Source of the DNA: Margaritifera margaritifera
Taxonomy: Eukaryota; Mollusca; Bivalvia; Unionida; Margaritiferidae
Length of the DNA stretch: 64,000 nucleotides
Reading direction: 5' to 3'
NCBI GenBank assembly: GCA_029931535.1
Contig: JAQPZY010000780.1
Location: 310,001-374,000, forward strand
The notes below the pieces were generated by a model that worked only from the letters and a program-made list of their open reading frames with translations, ran no database searches and was not told the origin of the DNA. This document shows, one piece after another, positions 23,981 to 37,800 of this stretch (position 1 is its first letter; every line of letters begins with the position of its first letter). The position numbers and the translations under genes were made by a program.

Positions 23981-26900
23981 GTAATGTGTACCAAGATGAT
24001 ACCATTACTCTCATAGAAATTGCCACAGGTAATGTGCACCAAGATGATACCATTACTCTCATAGAAATTGCCACAGGTAATTTGCACCAAGATGATACCA
24101 TTACTCTCATAGAAATTGCCACAGGTAATGTGTACCAAGATGATACCAGTACTCTCATAGAAATTGCCACAGGTAATGTGTACCAAGATCATACCAGTAC
24201 AATCATAGAAATTGCCACAGGTAATGTGTACCAAGATGATACCAGTACTCTCACAGAAATTGTTACAGGTAATGTGCACCAGTACAATTATAGAAATTGC
24301 AACAGGTAATGTGTACCAAGATGATACCAGTATTCTCATAGAAATTGCCACAGGTAATGTGTACCAAAATGATACCATTACTCTCATAGAAATTGCCACA
24401 GGTAATGTGTACCAAGATGATACCAGTAAAATCATAGAAATTGCCACAGGTAATGTGTGCCAAGATGATACCAGTACTCTCATAGAAATTGCTACAGGTA
24501 ATGTGCAACAGTACAATCATATAAATTGCCACAGGTAATGTGTACCAAGATGATACCATTACTCTCATAGAAATTGCCACAGGTAATGTGTACCAAGATG
24601 ATACCTGTACTCTCATAGCAATTGCCACAGGTAATGTGTACCAAGATGATATCAGTACTCTCATAGAAATTGCTACAGGTAAAATGTGTACCAAGATGAT
24701 ATCAGTACTCTCATAGAAATTGCCACAGGTATTGTGTACCAAGATGATATCAGTACTCTCATAGAAATTGTCACAGGTAATGTGCACCAGTTCAATCATA
24801 GAAATTGCCACAGGTAATGTGTACCAAGACGATACCAGTACTCTCATAGAAATTGCCACAGGTAATGTGTACCAAGACGATACAAGTACTCATAGAAATT
24901 GTCACGGGTAATGTGCACCAAGATGATACTAGTACACTTGTAGCAATTGCCACAGGTAATGTGTACCAAGATGATATCAATACTCTCATAGAAATTGCCA
25001 CAGGAAATGTGTACTAAGACGATACCAGTACTCTCATAGAAATTGCCACGTGTAATGTGCACTAAGATGATTACTGTAAATCTATTCATTTATTGTAAAT
25101 ATAACAAATATGAGCAGTAAAATTTATTTTTAAGGACTATATTTTTTTTTATGAGAAATTGTACTTAAGGAATGATGTTGTGGAAGTCACCCAAATGTTG
25201 TTGGATTTAACCTCACTCTGCACTAAGATTAGGTGTCTTTCAAAGATGTCTATTTTCAAATAATAATAGGTTGTATTTTTAAGTGTGACCACTGGCAAGA
25301 GTAAATGGATATTAATTGAAGAAACCAGATGGTAGTGAAATAATTCTTGAAAATATTCTACTCTGCAAGATCAAAGCATTTCCATGTTGTGTTCAGCTTC
25401 TGAATCCAAACTTTAAGCTACTCTCTAGTTTCAGATATAAAGAAAAACTACACAATGAGCAAAAAACACAAAAGAAAAGAATAATTGCAGTGACAAAGTA
25501 CACTTGAACTGCACAATTGTTACTGCTGTGAACCAAAATGTTTTGTTCAAGTCTCCAGTTTTTTCAGATTTTTAGGGTTTCAAGTACAGCACTCATTATG
25601 GACCCTTAAGTATAGCACTGCTCATGTTGTCACATGGATAGCATTATAATGAGAGAGTACCATATCATGTACTTCATTATAAGGCAGTCTCACTATAAGG
25701 CAGTGTACCATATGGCTTCCATTGACAAAATTATAATGAGAGAGTTAGTTTTTAATGTTTAATGTATTGGTTTATTTATTCATTTATTTATTTATAGAAA
25801 TTTCATCAATGTAAAATCAGCTAATTTCATGGCCTTATCAACAATTAATTTTCCTTTTCTTTTAAGTTGTTTTGTTTTCAAGACCTTTCTTAAAGTTTGT
25901 GTTACATGCAATGGAAATTTGGTTTTGAACATTTTCAGAAACACCAGATTGTAAGATCTACTTCACATCAGATGGAACAAAACCAAGTCCATTCAACCGT
26001 AAGATTGGAGGCCGTGAAGTAACATTCCACTATACTGCTCCATTTACCCTAAAACCAGGGAAACGTGTGCTTAAAGCCATTGCGGTGACAAGGTTGGTCT
26101 GCTTTACAGCAAAATATGTGATGAAATACTTAGTTTTAAAATGACTGGTAATAATATTGTATCAGATTTTTCATGTTTTTTGGTTTTGTATTCACGTGGT
26201 AAATGATTTTTGTCTTGTAAATATATATGATATATATGAGCATATTTGCAGGTCAATAATTTAGATCTGCTTTGGATGATCCTATTTTATCTCTAATTAA
26301 ACCTAATCACAGTCTTCTTAGTGCCTTTTTTTTCTATAAATAGCAACTGTTCTGGATCTACTTTCACCCAATAATGTTTAGGAAAAAAGCATTATGAGAT
26401 CACTGTATTTTGCTGATCTTGGCATTAAGAGAACACTTTATTATGCTGTTCTCAGCATTAAGAGATCACTTTATTTTGCTTATTTCAGCATTGAAAGATC
26501 ACTTTATTTTGCTTATCTCAACATAAATGTTCTAAAATTGGAAGAAAAATTTTTTTTGTATTATTTTGCACTCCAAAACAGTTTTCTGCAACATAAATGT
26601 TCTATCAGAATAATGACAGTCTTACAAACATGCTGAACAAATTTAGTTCTGAATAACTATATAGTCATCATTGCAGAAAATAAAGGTAGTATCATTTCAC
26701 TCTACATGTACTTGTGTATATAAAGTATCTTTGACCCAAATTTTACATGATTGTTCTGTATTGTAGAGATGGCTTGAAAGAGAGTGATGTTATCACAAAG
26801 CAATTTATCGTACATGACATTGGTCAGATTACTACCACAACTGATTACTCGTCCACAACAGACGAATACACAAGCTTCTTTGAGACTGACGACCCTGATG

Positions 26901-29875
26901 ATACTGACTCAACACTTAAAAGTCGAAGCAGCAAATCCAGCAAAGGAAAGACAAAAAGAGTAAAATATTAACAGTTTGTCAAAATATTAGAACATGTTAA
27001 ATGGTAAATCATGTTTATCAAAAGAGGGAAGAAATAAGTTTTACAGGGTCCTGCAAATCATGCACCTGGAGCCCAGTAGTTACCAGAATGCTGGACTGGA
27101 ATGCCATACTATATGTTGAATCCACATAGTCCTTGGGTCTACAATAGGATCCCATTAACTTGATCTAAAATTTTCAAAAATACAGCTATAAGATGATTTC
27201 AGAAAGGAGAGAAATAATTGATGGTTTATGAAGAGGAGAGAGGGAAGTCCTGATGCTAATAGTTTTATATTAAAGTTTTTTGTTTAGATGACCAAATTTA
27301 AGATGGGCAATTGGGTTCTTTTTTGGGCTGCCATCTAATTTTGAAATTTGTTAGACCTAATTTTGTTTATTTTTGAAGAATCCAATGGAATGAGATAGAA
27401 AATTGCTGGCTGCTTCTTGATGATTATTTGTCACTTAATATGTAGATTGTACACTGTTTTCTGTCTATAGATAGTTATAAGGCAGTACATATTACATTAT
27501 GATGTTATCCATCCTTCCACCTGTCTGTCTGTCTGTTCCCTATTTTGTTTCTGCACAATAACTTCTTTTTTCCACTATTTACCATTACCAAACTTTGTAA
27601 GTAGCTTGCAATTGGGTCAAGAAAGAAACCTATTAATTTTTGGGTTCAAAAGGTCAAAGATCAAGGTCATATCGTTTCCATGCAATAGTTTGACTTGTCT
27701 ATCGGGTTCCTTGACTGAAGATTGTAAATGGCTTACATTTAAGATAGGAAGAACATCTATTTATTTTTGGATCAAAATGTTAAAGGTCAAGGTCACAGTG
27801 ACTCTAAGATGAAAACTATTTCCGGTATGATATCTTGATATGACCTACTTTGACCAAGCTTTGTGGATGGCTTGCATTGGAGAAAAGGAAGACTTAAGTG
27901 TGTGGTCAAGGTTCAAAGGTCAAGGTTTGTGATTCCAAGAAGGAAAATGTTTTCCACAAAATAAGTCTAGTCATATGCCACCAACCATGACTAAACTTTG
28001 TGTTTGTATTTGATGCAAGAAAGGCACCTATTGATTTTGGAGTTAATAGGTCAAAGGTAAGGAAAAAAAGGAAAAATGATTTTTACAAAACTGGCCAAAT
28101 ACTGTATCACTTGTCTTTGGGGTTGAAAGGTCAATGGTCAAGGTCAGAGTGACTCAAAAAGGGAAATGGTTTCCACAAAATAACTCAAGTCCTATGCCAC
28201 AAACCATGACCAGACTTTGTGTATAGCTTGCATTTTATACTAGAAAGGTTACTATGGGGGTAAATATGTCATAAGTCAAGATCACCTAGACAGAAATACC
28301 AGTAAGAAAAATGGTTTCTGCAAAATAACTTGACATGGTAAGCATATAGTGTATCTTTTACTGTACTCTTGCTGTCAAAGTGGCTCCCTGGAGCCACAAT
28401 AGGTGCCAATTAAAAAAATTATTAAAAAAATCATGCAGATTTCCCAAATTTAAAGAATGTTTTCTCCAAATAGATATTGTTTTCATAAAAAAGGGCTTAG
28501 GCCATGTTCCCATTGACCCACACAAAATTCCCCTGAGTAATTTCTTCATATTTTGTAAGAAGCTGCATGCAATGAAAGGCTCAAACTTTGTTATTAGCTA
28601 GCAAAACTTGAAATAAACTAAAAGAGTGACTCATATTCTTTCTATAGAGCTTATTTTTTGAAAATAATTGTTTGCACATTTGAGAACAGAATATGTTTTA
28701 CAGACAAATTATCCTTGGATTGGAGATAACCCTTTAGTAACTAGTTATCTTCCAAACTTGTCATTATTAGCTATTAGAATTGTATTCAGGTAGTATACTG
28801 TAAAATCTTGTCATTACTACTCGCTATAAAATCTTGTCATTACTAGCTATAAAATCTTGTCATTACTAGCTATAAAAGCTTGTCATTACTAGCTATAAAA
28901 TCTTGCCATTACTACTAGCTATAAAATCATGTCATTACTAGCTATAAAATTTTGTCATTATTAACTATAAAATCTTGTCATTACTAGCTATACAATCTTG
29001 TCATTATTATTAGCTATAAAATCTTGTCATTACTAGCTATAAAATCTTGTCATTACTAGCTATAAAATCTTGTCATTATTACTAGCTATAAAATCTTGTC
29101 ATTACTAGCTATTAAATCTTGTCATTACTACTAGCTATAAAATCTTGTCATTATTACTAGCTATAAAATCTTGTCATTACTAGCTATAAAATCTTGTCAT
29201 TACTACTAGCTATAAAATCTTGTCATTATTACTAGCTATAAAATCTTGGCATTACTAGCTATAAAATCTTGGCATTACTTGCTATCAGAATGTTACTCAG
29301 GTCGTATGCTGTAATTTCTTTTTGACTTTTCAGTTGCAGATGAAGTTTTGCTTTATTTACATGACTCTGAGAAAGATATTGTAGAGTTTGATCTGCTTAA
29401 AGGGAAACAACATAAGATAAATTGTTCCTAAAATCCCATACTCTTTTATTTGGAAAATCACCTATGTTATGAAAAATTTGCAGCTGGGCTGGCACTCACA
29501 CCTTAACAGGGACCCTTGTATCTCTAGCGAGGTGCTGTACCAGCCATGTTATGTATATCTAATACAACATTACTGTACAACTACTGTAACATTAACATAT
29601 TTCAGACTCTAACACTTTTTGAGGAGTTAATAATTTTCTTTAAAACTAATTGGTACACTCCATCTTGGAATATAGTTCAAATATCTCTAAAGCTAATAAA
29701 GTTCAAATATATATATATCACATTACCTGTATAATACACTCAAGAGGTCAACTTTGATTATCATCATCATCACTTCTGTTGTTTTTTTCTTTTCTTTTGT
29801 TTTGAGTGTTGTCAATAAAGAATTATTATGGCTGTTGTCATATTGCACCCCATCCCCTCTTATTCATCCTTCTGG

Positions 29876-29913
<38 letters not shown>

Positions 29914-32900
29914 AGCAAATCTCCTAAAAGATCCAAATCTCCAGTGAGATCAAAGTCTCCCCTGCGCAGAACATATACAGGGCCTAAAGAAGCATGGGCA
30001 AGCAGTGGCACGTTTGATGATAAGATCATATCAGGGGCATTTAACGACCCTTTACCAGGTAAGGAAGTGAAACTACATCTGTGATTATCTAAACCTAAAA
30101 CTAGCATCACTTAGTAATGAATTTTGACTACTGGCTATAACATATCTCTCTGAACAGTAATCACAGTGATTACTTGAAAAAGACCGTTATAAGAATGTTG
30201 GACTTTTTGTGCTTGTGTACATTTGTGTGCCATTACATACTCAATATTGCATAGTTTTACAAGGAAACCATATTCAATATGCCATATTATGAAGTGATAA
30301 AAGCTTGTGTTAAAAAGTATAATACCAAGGACAAGACACAATGTTGAGAAAATAATGCTTAGTCTAATAATGCATTCAATATTATATACATGTCTTGATA
30401 TTTGGAATGAAAACTCTGGAAACTTAAGAACATCCACACCACTGTTGGAGAGTGGCATCTCTTGTATAGAACAAATTGGAGAGTGGCATCTCATGTATAG
30501 GACAAATTGGAGAGTGGTATCTCATGTATAGGACAAATTGCAGAGTGGCATCTCATGTATAGGACAAATTGCAGAGTGGCGTCTCTTGTATAGGACAAAT
30601 TGGAGAGGTAAAGTGGTATTGTATTGATCATACATAGGACAAATTGGAGAGGTAAAGTGGTATTGTGTTGATCATGTTAGGACAAATTGGAGAGGTAAAG
30701 TGGTATTGTGTTGATCATACATAGGACAAATTGGAGAGGTAAAGTGGTATTGTGTTGATCATGCATAGGACAAATTGGAGAGGTAAATTGGTATCGTGTT
30801 GATCATGCATAGGACAAATTGGAGAGGTAAAGTGGTATCGTGTTGATCATGCATAGGACATATTGGAGAGGTAAAGTGGTATTGTGTTGATCATGCATTG
30901 GACAAATTGGAGAGGTAAAGTGGTATCGTGTTGATCATGCATAGGACAAATTGGAGAGGTAAAGTGGTATTGTGTTGATCATGCATAGGACATATTGGAG
31001 AGGTAAAGTGGTATCGTATTGATCATGCATAGGACAAATTGGAGAGGTAAAGTGGTATCGTGTTGATCATGCATAGGACATATTGGAGAGGTAAAGTGGT
31101 ATTGTGTTGATCATGCATAGAACAAATTGGAGAGTAAAGTGGTATTGTATTGATCATGCATAGAACAAATTGGAGAGGTAAAGTGGTATTGTGTTGATCA
31201 TGCATAGGACATATTGGAGAGGTAAAGTGGTATTGTGTCATGCATATGACATATTTGAGAGGTAAAGAGGTATTGTGTTGATCATGTATAGGACATATTG
31301 GAGAGGTAAAGTGGTATCGTGTTGATCATGCATAGGACAAATTGGAGAGGTAAAGTGGTATCGTGTTGATCATGCATAGGACAAATTGGAGAGGTAAAGT
31401 GGTATTGTGTTGATCGTGCATAGGACAAATTGGAGAGGTAAAGTGGTATTGTGTTGATCATGCATAGGACAAATTGGAGAGGTAAAGTGGTATTGTGTTG
31501 ATCATGCATCAGACTTACATACTGAAGCATGCATACCTCCTGAACAGGAGTGTGTACCCTGCCAGTGTGCACTGATAGTGGAGCACATTCACATCATCAA
31601 GCAGAAGTATTTTTGCATTAACTGCTTGAAGAAACTGTATGTGTATGTACCACTCTGGAAAATCTTGGATTTTTTAAGGGACTGAAGTTTAAATAAAAAC
31701 ATTTAATCATGTTTTAAGGTTTTTACCTGTGTTACCTTGATCGTTTGATTTATGTACATTTTACAGAATGTTAACATTTTTTTTATGTTTTATATTTTAT
31801 CTTGTAATTCACATCTTCCTGGAGATTTTGTGCAATTCGTGTTTACATTTTTCGAACATCTAACTTTAGTTGGCACCATATAGCCACTATTGTGCTGAGG
31901 TACCATAAAGCACTACTACAAACTACAAACTTGTTTATGAATGAAATAAAAATAAGGTTTGCTTGTAAAAGTCAGCAAGTTCTTGATAACCAAGAGAAGG
32001 ATAAAAAATGAAAGAGAAAAATAAAAATGTCTTTAAGTAAGTTATTAAATACATTTTGTTTTTAAATACTTTTTATATTATGTAGCTATTCTGTGAACCA
32101 TTTCTTTTATTCGGTTATCTAAACAACATGGATTATTTCAAATAGAGTAAATTAAATAATTCTGAAGAGTCAATTTTTAAAAATTAATTTCAGAAACTAA
32201 ACTCATACCAATACTATTTATGTTGAAGCATATTATTTTATCCTGCCCAGATCAGGTCAGGTCAGCTGCCTGGCAAGTCACTTTACCAATTTCCTTCGCA
32301 GTTAAACACCAAACAAACATATTATTTTATCCTGCCCAGATCAATTCAGTCAGCTGCCTGGCAAGGCACTTTACTCCAATTGTCTTAGCAGTCAAGCACC
32401 AAACAAACATATTACCGTGTATTAACTGTTTTTTTTGGGTAGAGGGACATCATCAAGTCCACATTACACTGTGTGTGCAGAAGTGACTGCTATTCAGTGA
32501 ACCATATGGTGTACATAAATATACATTTGATACCCAGTAAGATACTTTTAAAGTATGGATTGTGCAGTTGAACCCATACATCATGTGACTTTATACACCT
32601 TGAGTTAGATTGTCAGATTCCAAACAGGTGTCTGCCAAATACAGCTGGAAGCTGTTTTGAAACTGCAGTGCATTTTTTAAAAATAAATATCCAAAAACTA
32701 GTAATACAAGAAATAAATTAAATAATTCATCTGTTGTTGATGTATTTGTGACTAAAATTGAGTTTTGCTAGCCACAACAGGATTGTTGTGCTGTTTCTAA
32801 ATACGTCAGGCTTCTCATGGATGGATTTCAGACTTTCATAAAAATAAAACAAAAATACTAATTTTTTGATGTTAATATATAATTGTTAACTTTTGAATTC

Positions 32901-34769
32901 TTCAAATGTTAGCTTCATTTAGAATTTATTGAAATACATTCCAATGTTATTTTTTTACTTAGAAAAAACTAATGATAATAATAATAATATTTTAGAGATA
33001 TATGTTATTCTTCTTCTTATTATTATTGTTCCTGTTGGTGTTGTTAAAAATCTTTTGTTAGATGTACATGTTGCATTTCCAGTGTTGACTCTTTGTCAAA
33101 TAGTGAATATTTTCTTTATTTCTAAACTGTTTAGTAACTCGATAGGGTTTTCCATTCAGGAATACCCTCCGAACTTTCTTACAGGAAGTGTATTTCTGAA
33201 AACAATGGTCTAAAGTAAGAATTATGAGTTGAGAGCCCAAATTGGATAATTTCAAAGTGCTGGAATGACCTCATTTCTTGTTGAGCAACAATTGTTTACC
33301 CCTTTCCACAAAACAGTTGACTTTGCTAGTCATTATGTAGGTTTTAAGAACCTGTGCAGTATGTGTACTATGGTAGGCAATCATCATGACATTAATTTAT
33401 GGAGCCAAAGTGGGTTTACCTCAAAGCAGATAATGTATCCTGCAGAGCAAGGAATCACCACTTTACCACGAAATGCAGCATGGATTGGATGAACTTGCTC
33501 AGTAACTAGTGCTGTTTGGGAATAGCAAAAAGTTACTCAATGAAACCTTGTGGGTTTTGAGGTTGCTAGAAACTATGAAATAAATACCCAATGAACAATG
33601 ATCTTTCTGTGAAAACAACCTGAAAGGCACTGAACACCTTTCCCAATCCATGATTTTCTGTGAAAAGCACAGAACACCATTTCCAATTCATGATTATCTG
33701 TCAAAAGCACAGAATGCCTTTCCCAATCCATGATTTTCTGTGAAAAGCACAGAACACCCTTCCCAATCCATGATTTTCTGTGAAAAGCACTGAACACTTT
33801 TCTCAATCCATGATTTTCTGTGAAAAGCACAGAACACCTTTCCCAATCCATGATTTTCTGTGAAAAGCACACAACACCTTTCCCAATCCATGATTTTCTA
33901 TGAAAAGCACAAAACACCATTCCCAATCCATGATATTCTATGAAAAGCACAGAACACCTTTCCCAATCCATGATTTTCTATGAAAAGCACAGAACACCTT
34001 TCCCAATCCATGATTTTCTATGAAAAGCACAGAACACCACTCACAATCCATGATTTTCTATGAAAAGCACAGAACACCTTTCCCAATCCATGATTTTCTG
34101 TGAAAAGTACAGAACACCTTTCCCAATACATAACTTAAAATATAGATAAAAATGTCATTGTTTGCACAACCTCAAAAATTTATACCAAACAAAAATCATA
34201 AAATATTGGTTAAACTCAGTAAAATATGTGCAGTTTCTTGGTAAAAACCAAATTATTTAACTAGGAAGTGATGAATGTAAAGAAATTATATAGAAATTTG
34301 ATTTTCTTGCCAAGTCTGAGAGAAAAATGCATTTGAAAATTTGCTTTACTGTTTACAATAATATTTATTTGCCTGTGAAATTTTGCTGTATTAAAATGAG
34401 TTTTTGGTTTTTATTTTCAGCTGTACCCCAGATTCCTGATGGCCCCTTTAACCCCACAAACTATTCAGGGACCCAGATCAATGTATGGGGAGCACCCCCT
34501 GGGTCATGGCCTGGACTTAATGTGAACCCAGGGGCTGTTAGCTTTGGTCAGCCGGCTATAAACAACCCATACACCACACAGTATGGTTATCTGACTGAAA
34601 GTATGATCAATGTAAGTTTATATGCTCAACTGCTTGTAGCTGGGCATCTTGATTTAGTTATATATACCTGTATATCTGTCTGTATGTCCTAGTAGCAGGG
34701 CATCTTGAATTAGTTATATATACCTGCATATCTGTCTGTCTGTCCTTGTAGCAGGGCATCTTGATTTAG

Positions 34770-34827
<58 letters not shown>

Positions 34828-37800
34828 GTATATCTGTCTGTCTGTTCTTGTAGCTGGGCATCTTGATTTAGTTATATATACCTGTATATCTGTCTGCCTG
34901 TCCTTGAAAAAGGGCATCTTGATTAGGTTATATATACCTGTATATCTGTCTGTCTGTCCTAGTAGCAGGGCATCTTGATTTAGTTATATATACCTGTATA
35001 TCTGTCTGTCTGTCCTTGTAGCAGGGCATCTTGATTTAGTTATATATATATATATCTGTATATCTGTCTGTCTGTTCTTGTAGCTGGGCATCTTGATTTA
35101 GTTATATATACCTGTATATCTGTCTGCCTGTCCTTGAAAAAGGGCATCTTGATTAGGTTATATATACCTGTATATCTGTCTGTCTGTCCTTGTAGCAGGG
35201 CATCTTGATTTAGTTATATATACCTGTATATCTGTCTGTCTGTCCTTGAAGTTTATAAGAAAGGTTGCACAAAAGCCATTCAACACAGAGAAATGAAATT
35301 TGACTCAAAATATTTGTATGCGTATGCAGATGACCTGATTAGATTTTCAGACCATTACAACAATGTTTTCATTTTTTTAAAAACATTTTTGAACTTTTTT
35401 GGCAAAATCTTTGCTAGCACAATTAAGGAAAAACCACTTTAGGTAGATGCATTATACTTTATGGGCATATTTATTTTCACATGCAGATAACCTTTTTAGA
35501 TTTATAGGACATTACAGTAATACATGTATTTCTATATTTTAACACATTTTACAACCATTTATGATGAAAAACCTTGTTATCCCCACCACTTCAGTTGGAC
35601 CAATATAAATTAGGTACACATATTTATATGTATATATTTATGACTAGATTAGATTTTCATGCAATTATATGAATATTTCCAATTTTTCTAAATTTTGAAT
35701 ATTTTTGGACTTGGACTTTTTGGTCTACATGTCTGGACTTTTTGGTCTGCAAGTCTGCAGTGGGGGATTACATGTTTTACAAACAGAACTCTAGTCTTTC
35801 CTGTTTCAAATATACCACTGAAATAGGCTTGGACTTGCAGTTTTCAAATTTGACTTTGAAATAGGCTTGGACTTGCAGTTTTCAAATTTGACTTTGAAAT
35901 AGGCTTGGACTTGCAATTTTCAAATTTGACATTGGAATAGGCTTAAACTTGCAGTTTTCAAATTTGACATTGAAATAGGTTTGGACTTGCAGTTTCAAAC
36001 GTAGCATTGAAATAGGCTTGGACTTGCAGTTTTCAAATTTGACATTGAAATAGGTTTGGACTTGCAGTTTCAAACGTAGCATTGAAATAGGTTTGGACTT
36101 GCAGTTTCAAATGTAGAATTGAAATAGGTTTGGACTTGCAGTTTTCAAATGTAGCATTGAAATAGGCTTGGACTTGCAGTTTTCACTGGTACAAGAATAC
36201 AGGAAATTATGCTTCAAATAATAATACGGTCAATCTACCTCATATGAAAGAAATGCTAGTACAAGAAAACTGACAGACTCCTTCATAGATACAAGTTCAG
36301 AATTTCCAGACATGTTGGTCTTTGCTGAATCATGATAGGGGTCAGATCTTATTTTGTAAAATTTCTGTGCTGATTGCCTTTTTTATCCCTTGTAAACTTT
36401 ACCTACTCATGGATTATACATATACAGACTTAACTTATTACTGCAATATACATTTACAGACTTGACTTATTAATGCAATATACATATACAGACTTGACTT
36501 ATTAATGCATTATGCATATACAGACTTGACTTATTAATGCATTATGCATATACAGACTTGACTTGTTAATGCATTATGCATATACAGACTTGACTTGTTA
36601 ATGCATGATGCATGTACAAACATTTAAATTGTGTAACTTTATAACTTTATGCTTTTACAAATATTTAAACCTTGTGACCTTGTGACATTATGCATGTACA
36701 AACATTTAACCCTGTGACCTTCAGACAATATATATGTACAAACATTTAAACCTTGAAAACTTGTAACATTTTTGCATGTACAAACATTTAACCATTGTGA
36801 CCCTCTGACATTATATATGTAAAAACATTTAAACCTTGTGACCACGTAACATTTTGCATGTACAAACATTTAAACCTTGTGACCTTGTAAAATTATGCAT
36901 ATACAAACATTTAAACCTTGTGACCTTGTAAAATTATGCATGTACAAACATTTAAACCTTATGACCTTGAAACATTATGTATGTACAAACATTTAAACCT
37001 TATGACCTTGCAACATTATGTATGTGCAAACATTTAACCATGTGACCTTGTAACCCTTTGCTTCTTTGTTTTTAGAAATGTAACCCAGAGAGCCATCATG
37101 TTACAGTCGGAGATTTGAGGAAGATGATAAAGTCTCAACCAGAGAAGCCATCTTCCCCACCCCCAGAGCCCAAACCCAAGTCAAAGGCCATTGAGATGCC
37201 TGTTTATAAGGACCCACCACTAAACCCTGTCAGCCCTGGAGGAGGTACAAAAGTCTCATTTCGATTGCCCATTGAATGGAATTATCACACAAATAGCTGG
37301 CAACCTAGGCCAATACACAAGTTTTGTCCAGAATGCCTTTTTTAGTTCGGATGGCAAACATGATAACCATGGCAACCATGAGAAATAGAGCAATCAATGA
37401 AATAAAAAAAATTCTTTATGCAATAAATAATTTCATAATGACAAATATGTGATAATATATACAACATTTATGATATAGTACTGTGAGGACTTAACCTTAT
37501 AGAGTCAGACTTTGTAGTTATGGACCAGTACAATGAAGACTTAGCCATACAGAATCAGTGATATCAAAGTTTATGGTTATGGACCAGTATTATGAAGACT
37601 AATACTTATAGTGTCAGTGATATCAAAGTATATGGTTATGGACCATTGCTATGAAGACTTAGCCATACAGAATCAGTGATATCAAAGTTTATGATTATGG
37701 ACCAGTATTATGAAGACTAATACTTATAGTGTCAGTGATATCAAAGTTTATGGTTATGGACCATTGCTATGAAGACTTAACTGTATAGAGTCAGCGACAA

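Noticed and set aside
23791..25089. Minus-strand ORFs with repeated [16 protein letters not shown]
   Set aside because: Mirror of the 48-bp exon 1 array; the sense strand is explained by a real exon and its splice site.
26960..26971. Exon 3 as the true end of a short DZANK1-like gene
   Set aside because: The frame stops soon after, but a donor in the same place, phase-matched exons 4-8 and the second DZANK1-like block in exons 6-8 argue for continuation; kept only as a possible isoform.
33265..33492. Zinc-ribbon exon of DZANK1 suggested by [12 protein letters not shown]
   Set aside because: Only one CxxC, no partner pair, and no well-placed acceptor and donor around it.
33573..33971. 132-aa minus-strand repeat ORF
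   Set aside because: Lies wholly inside the 40-bp array and shifts frame between units.
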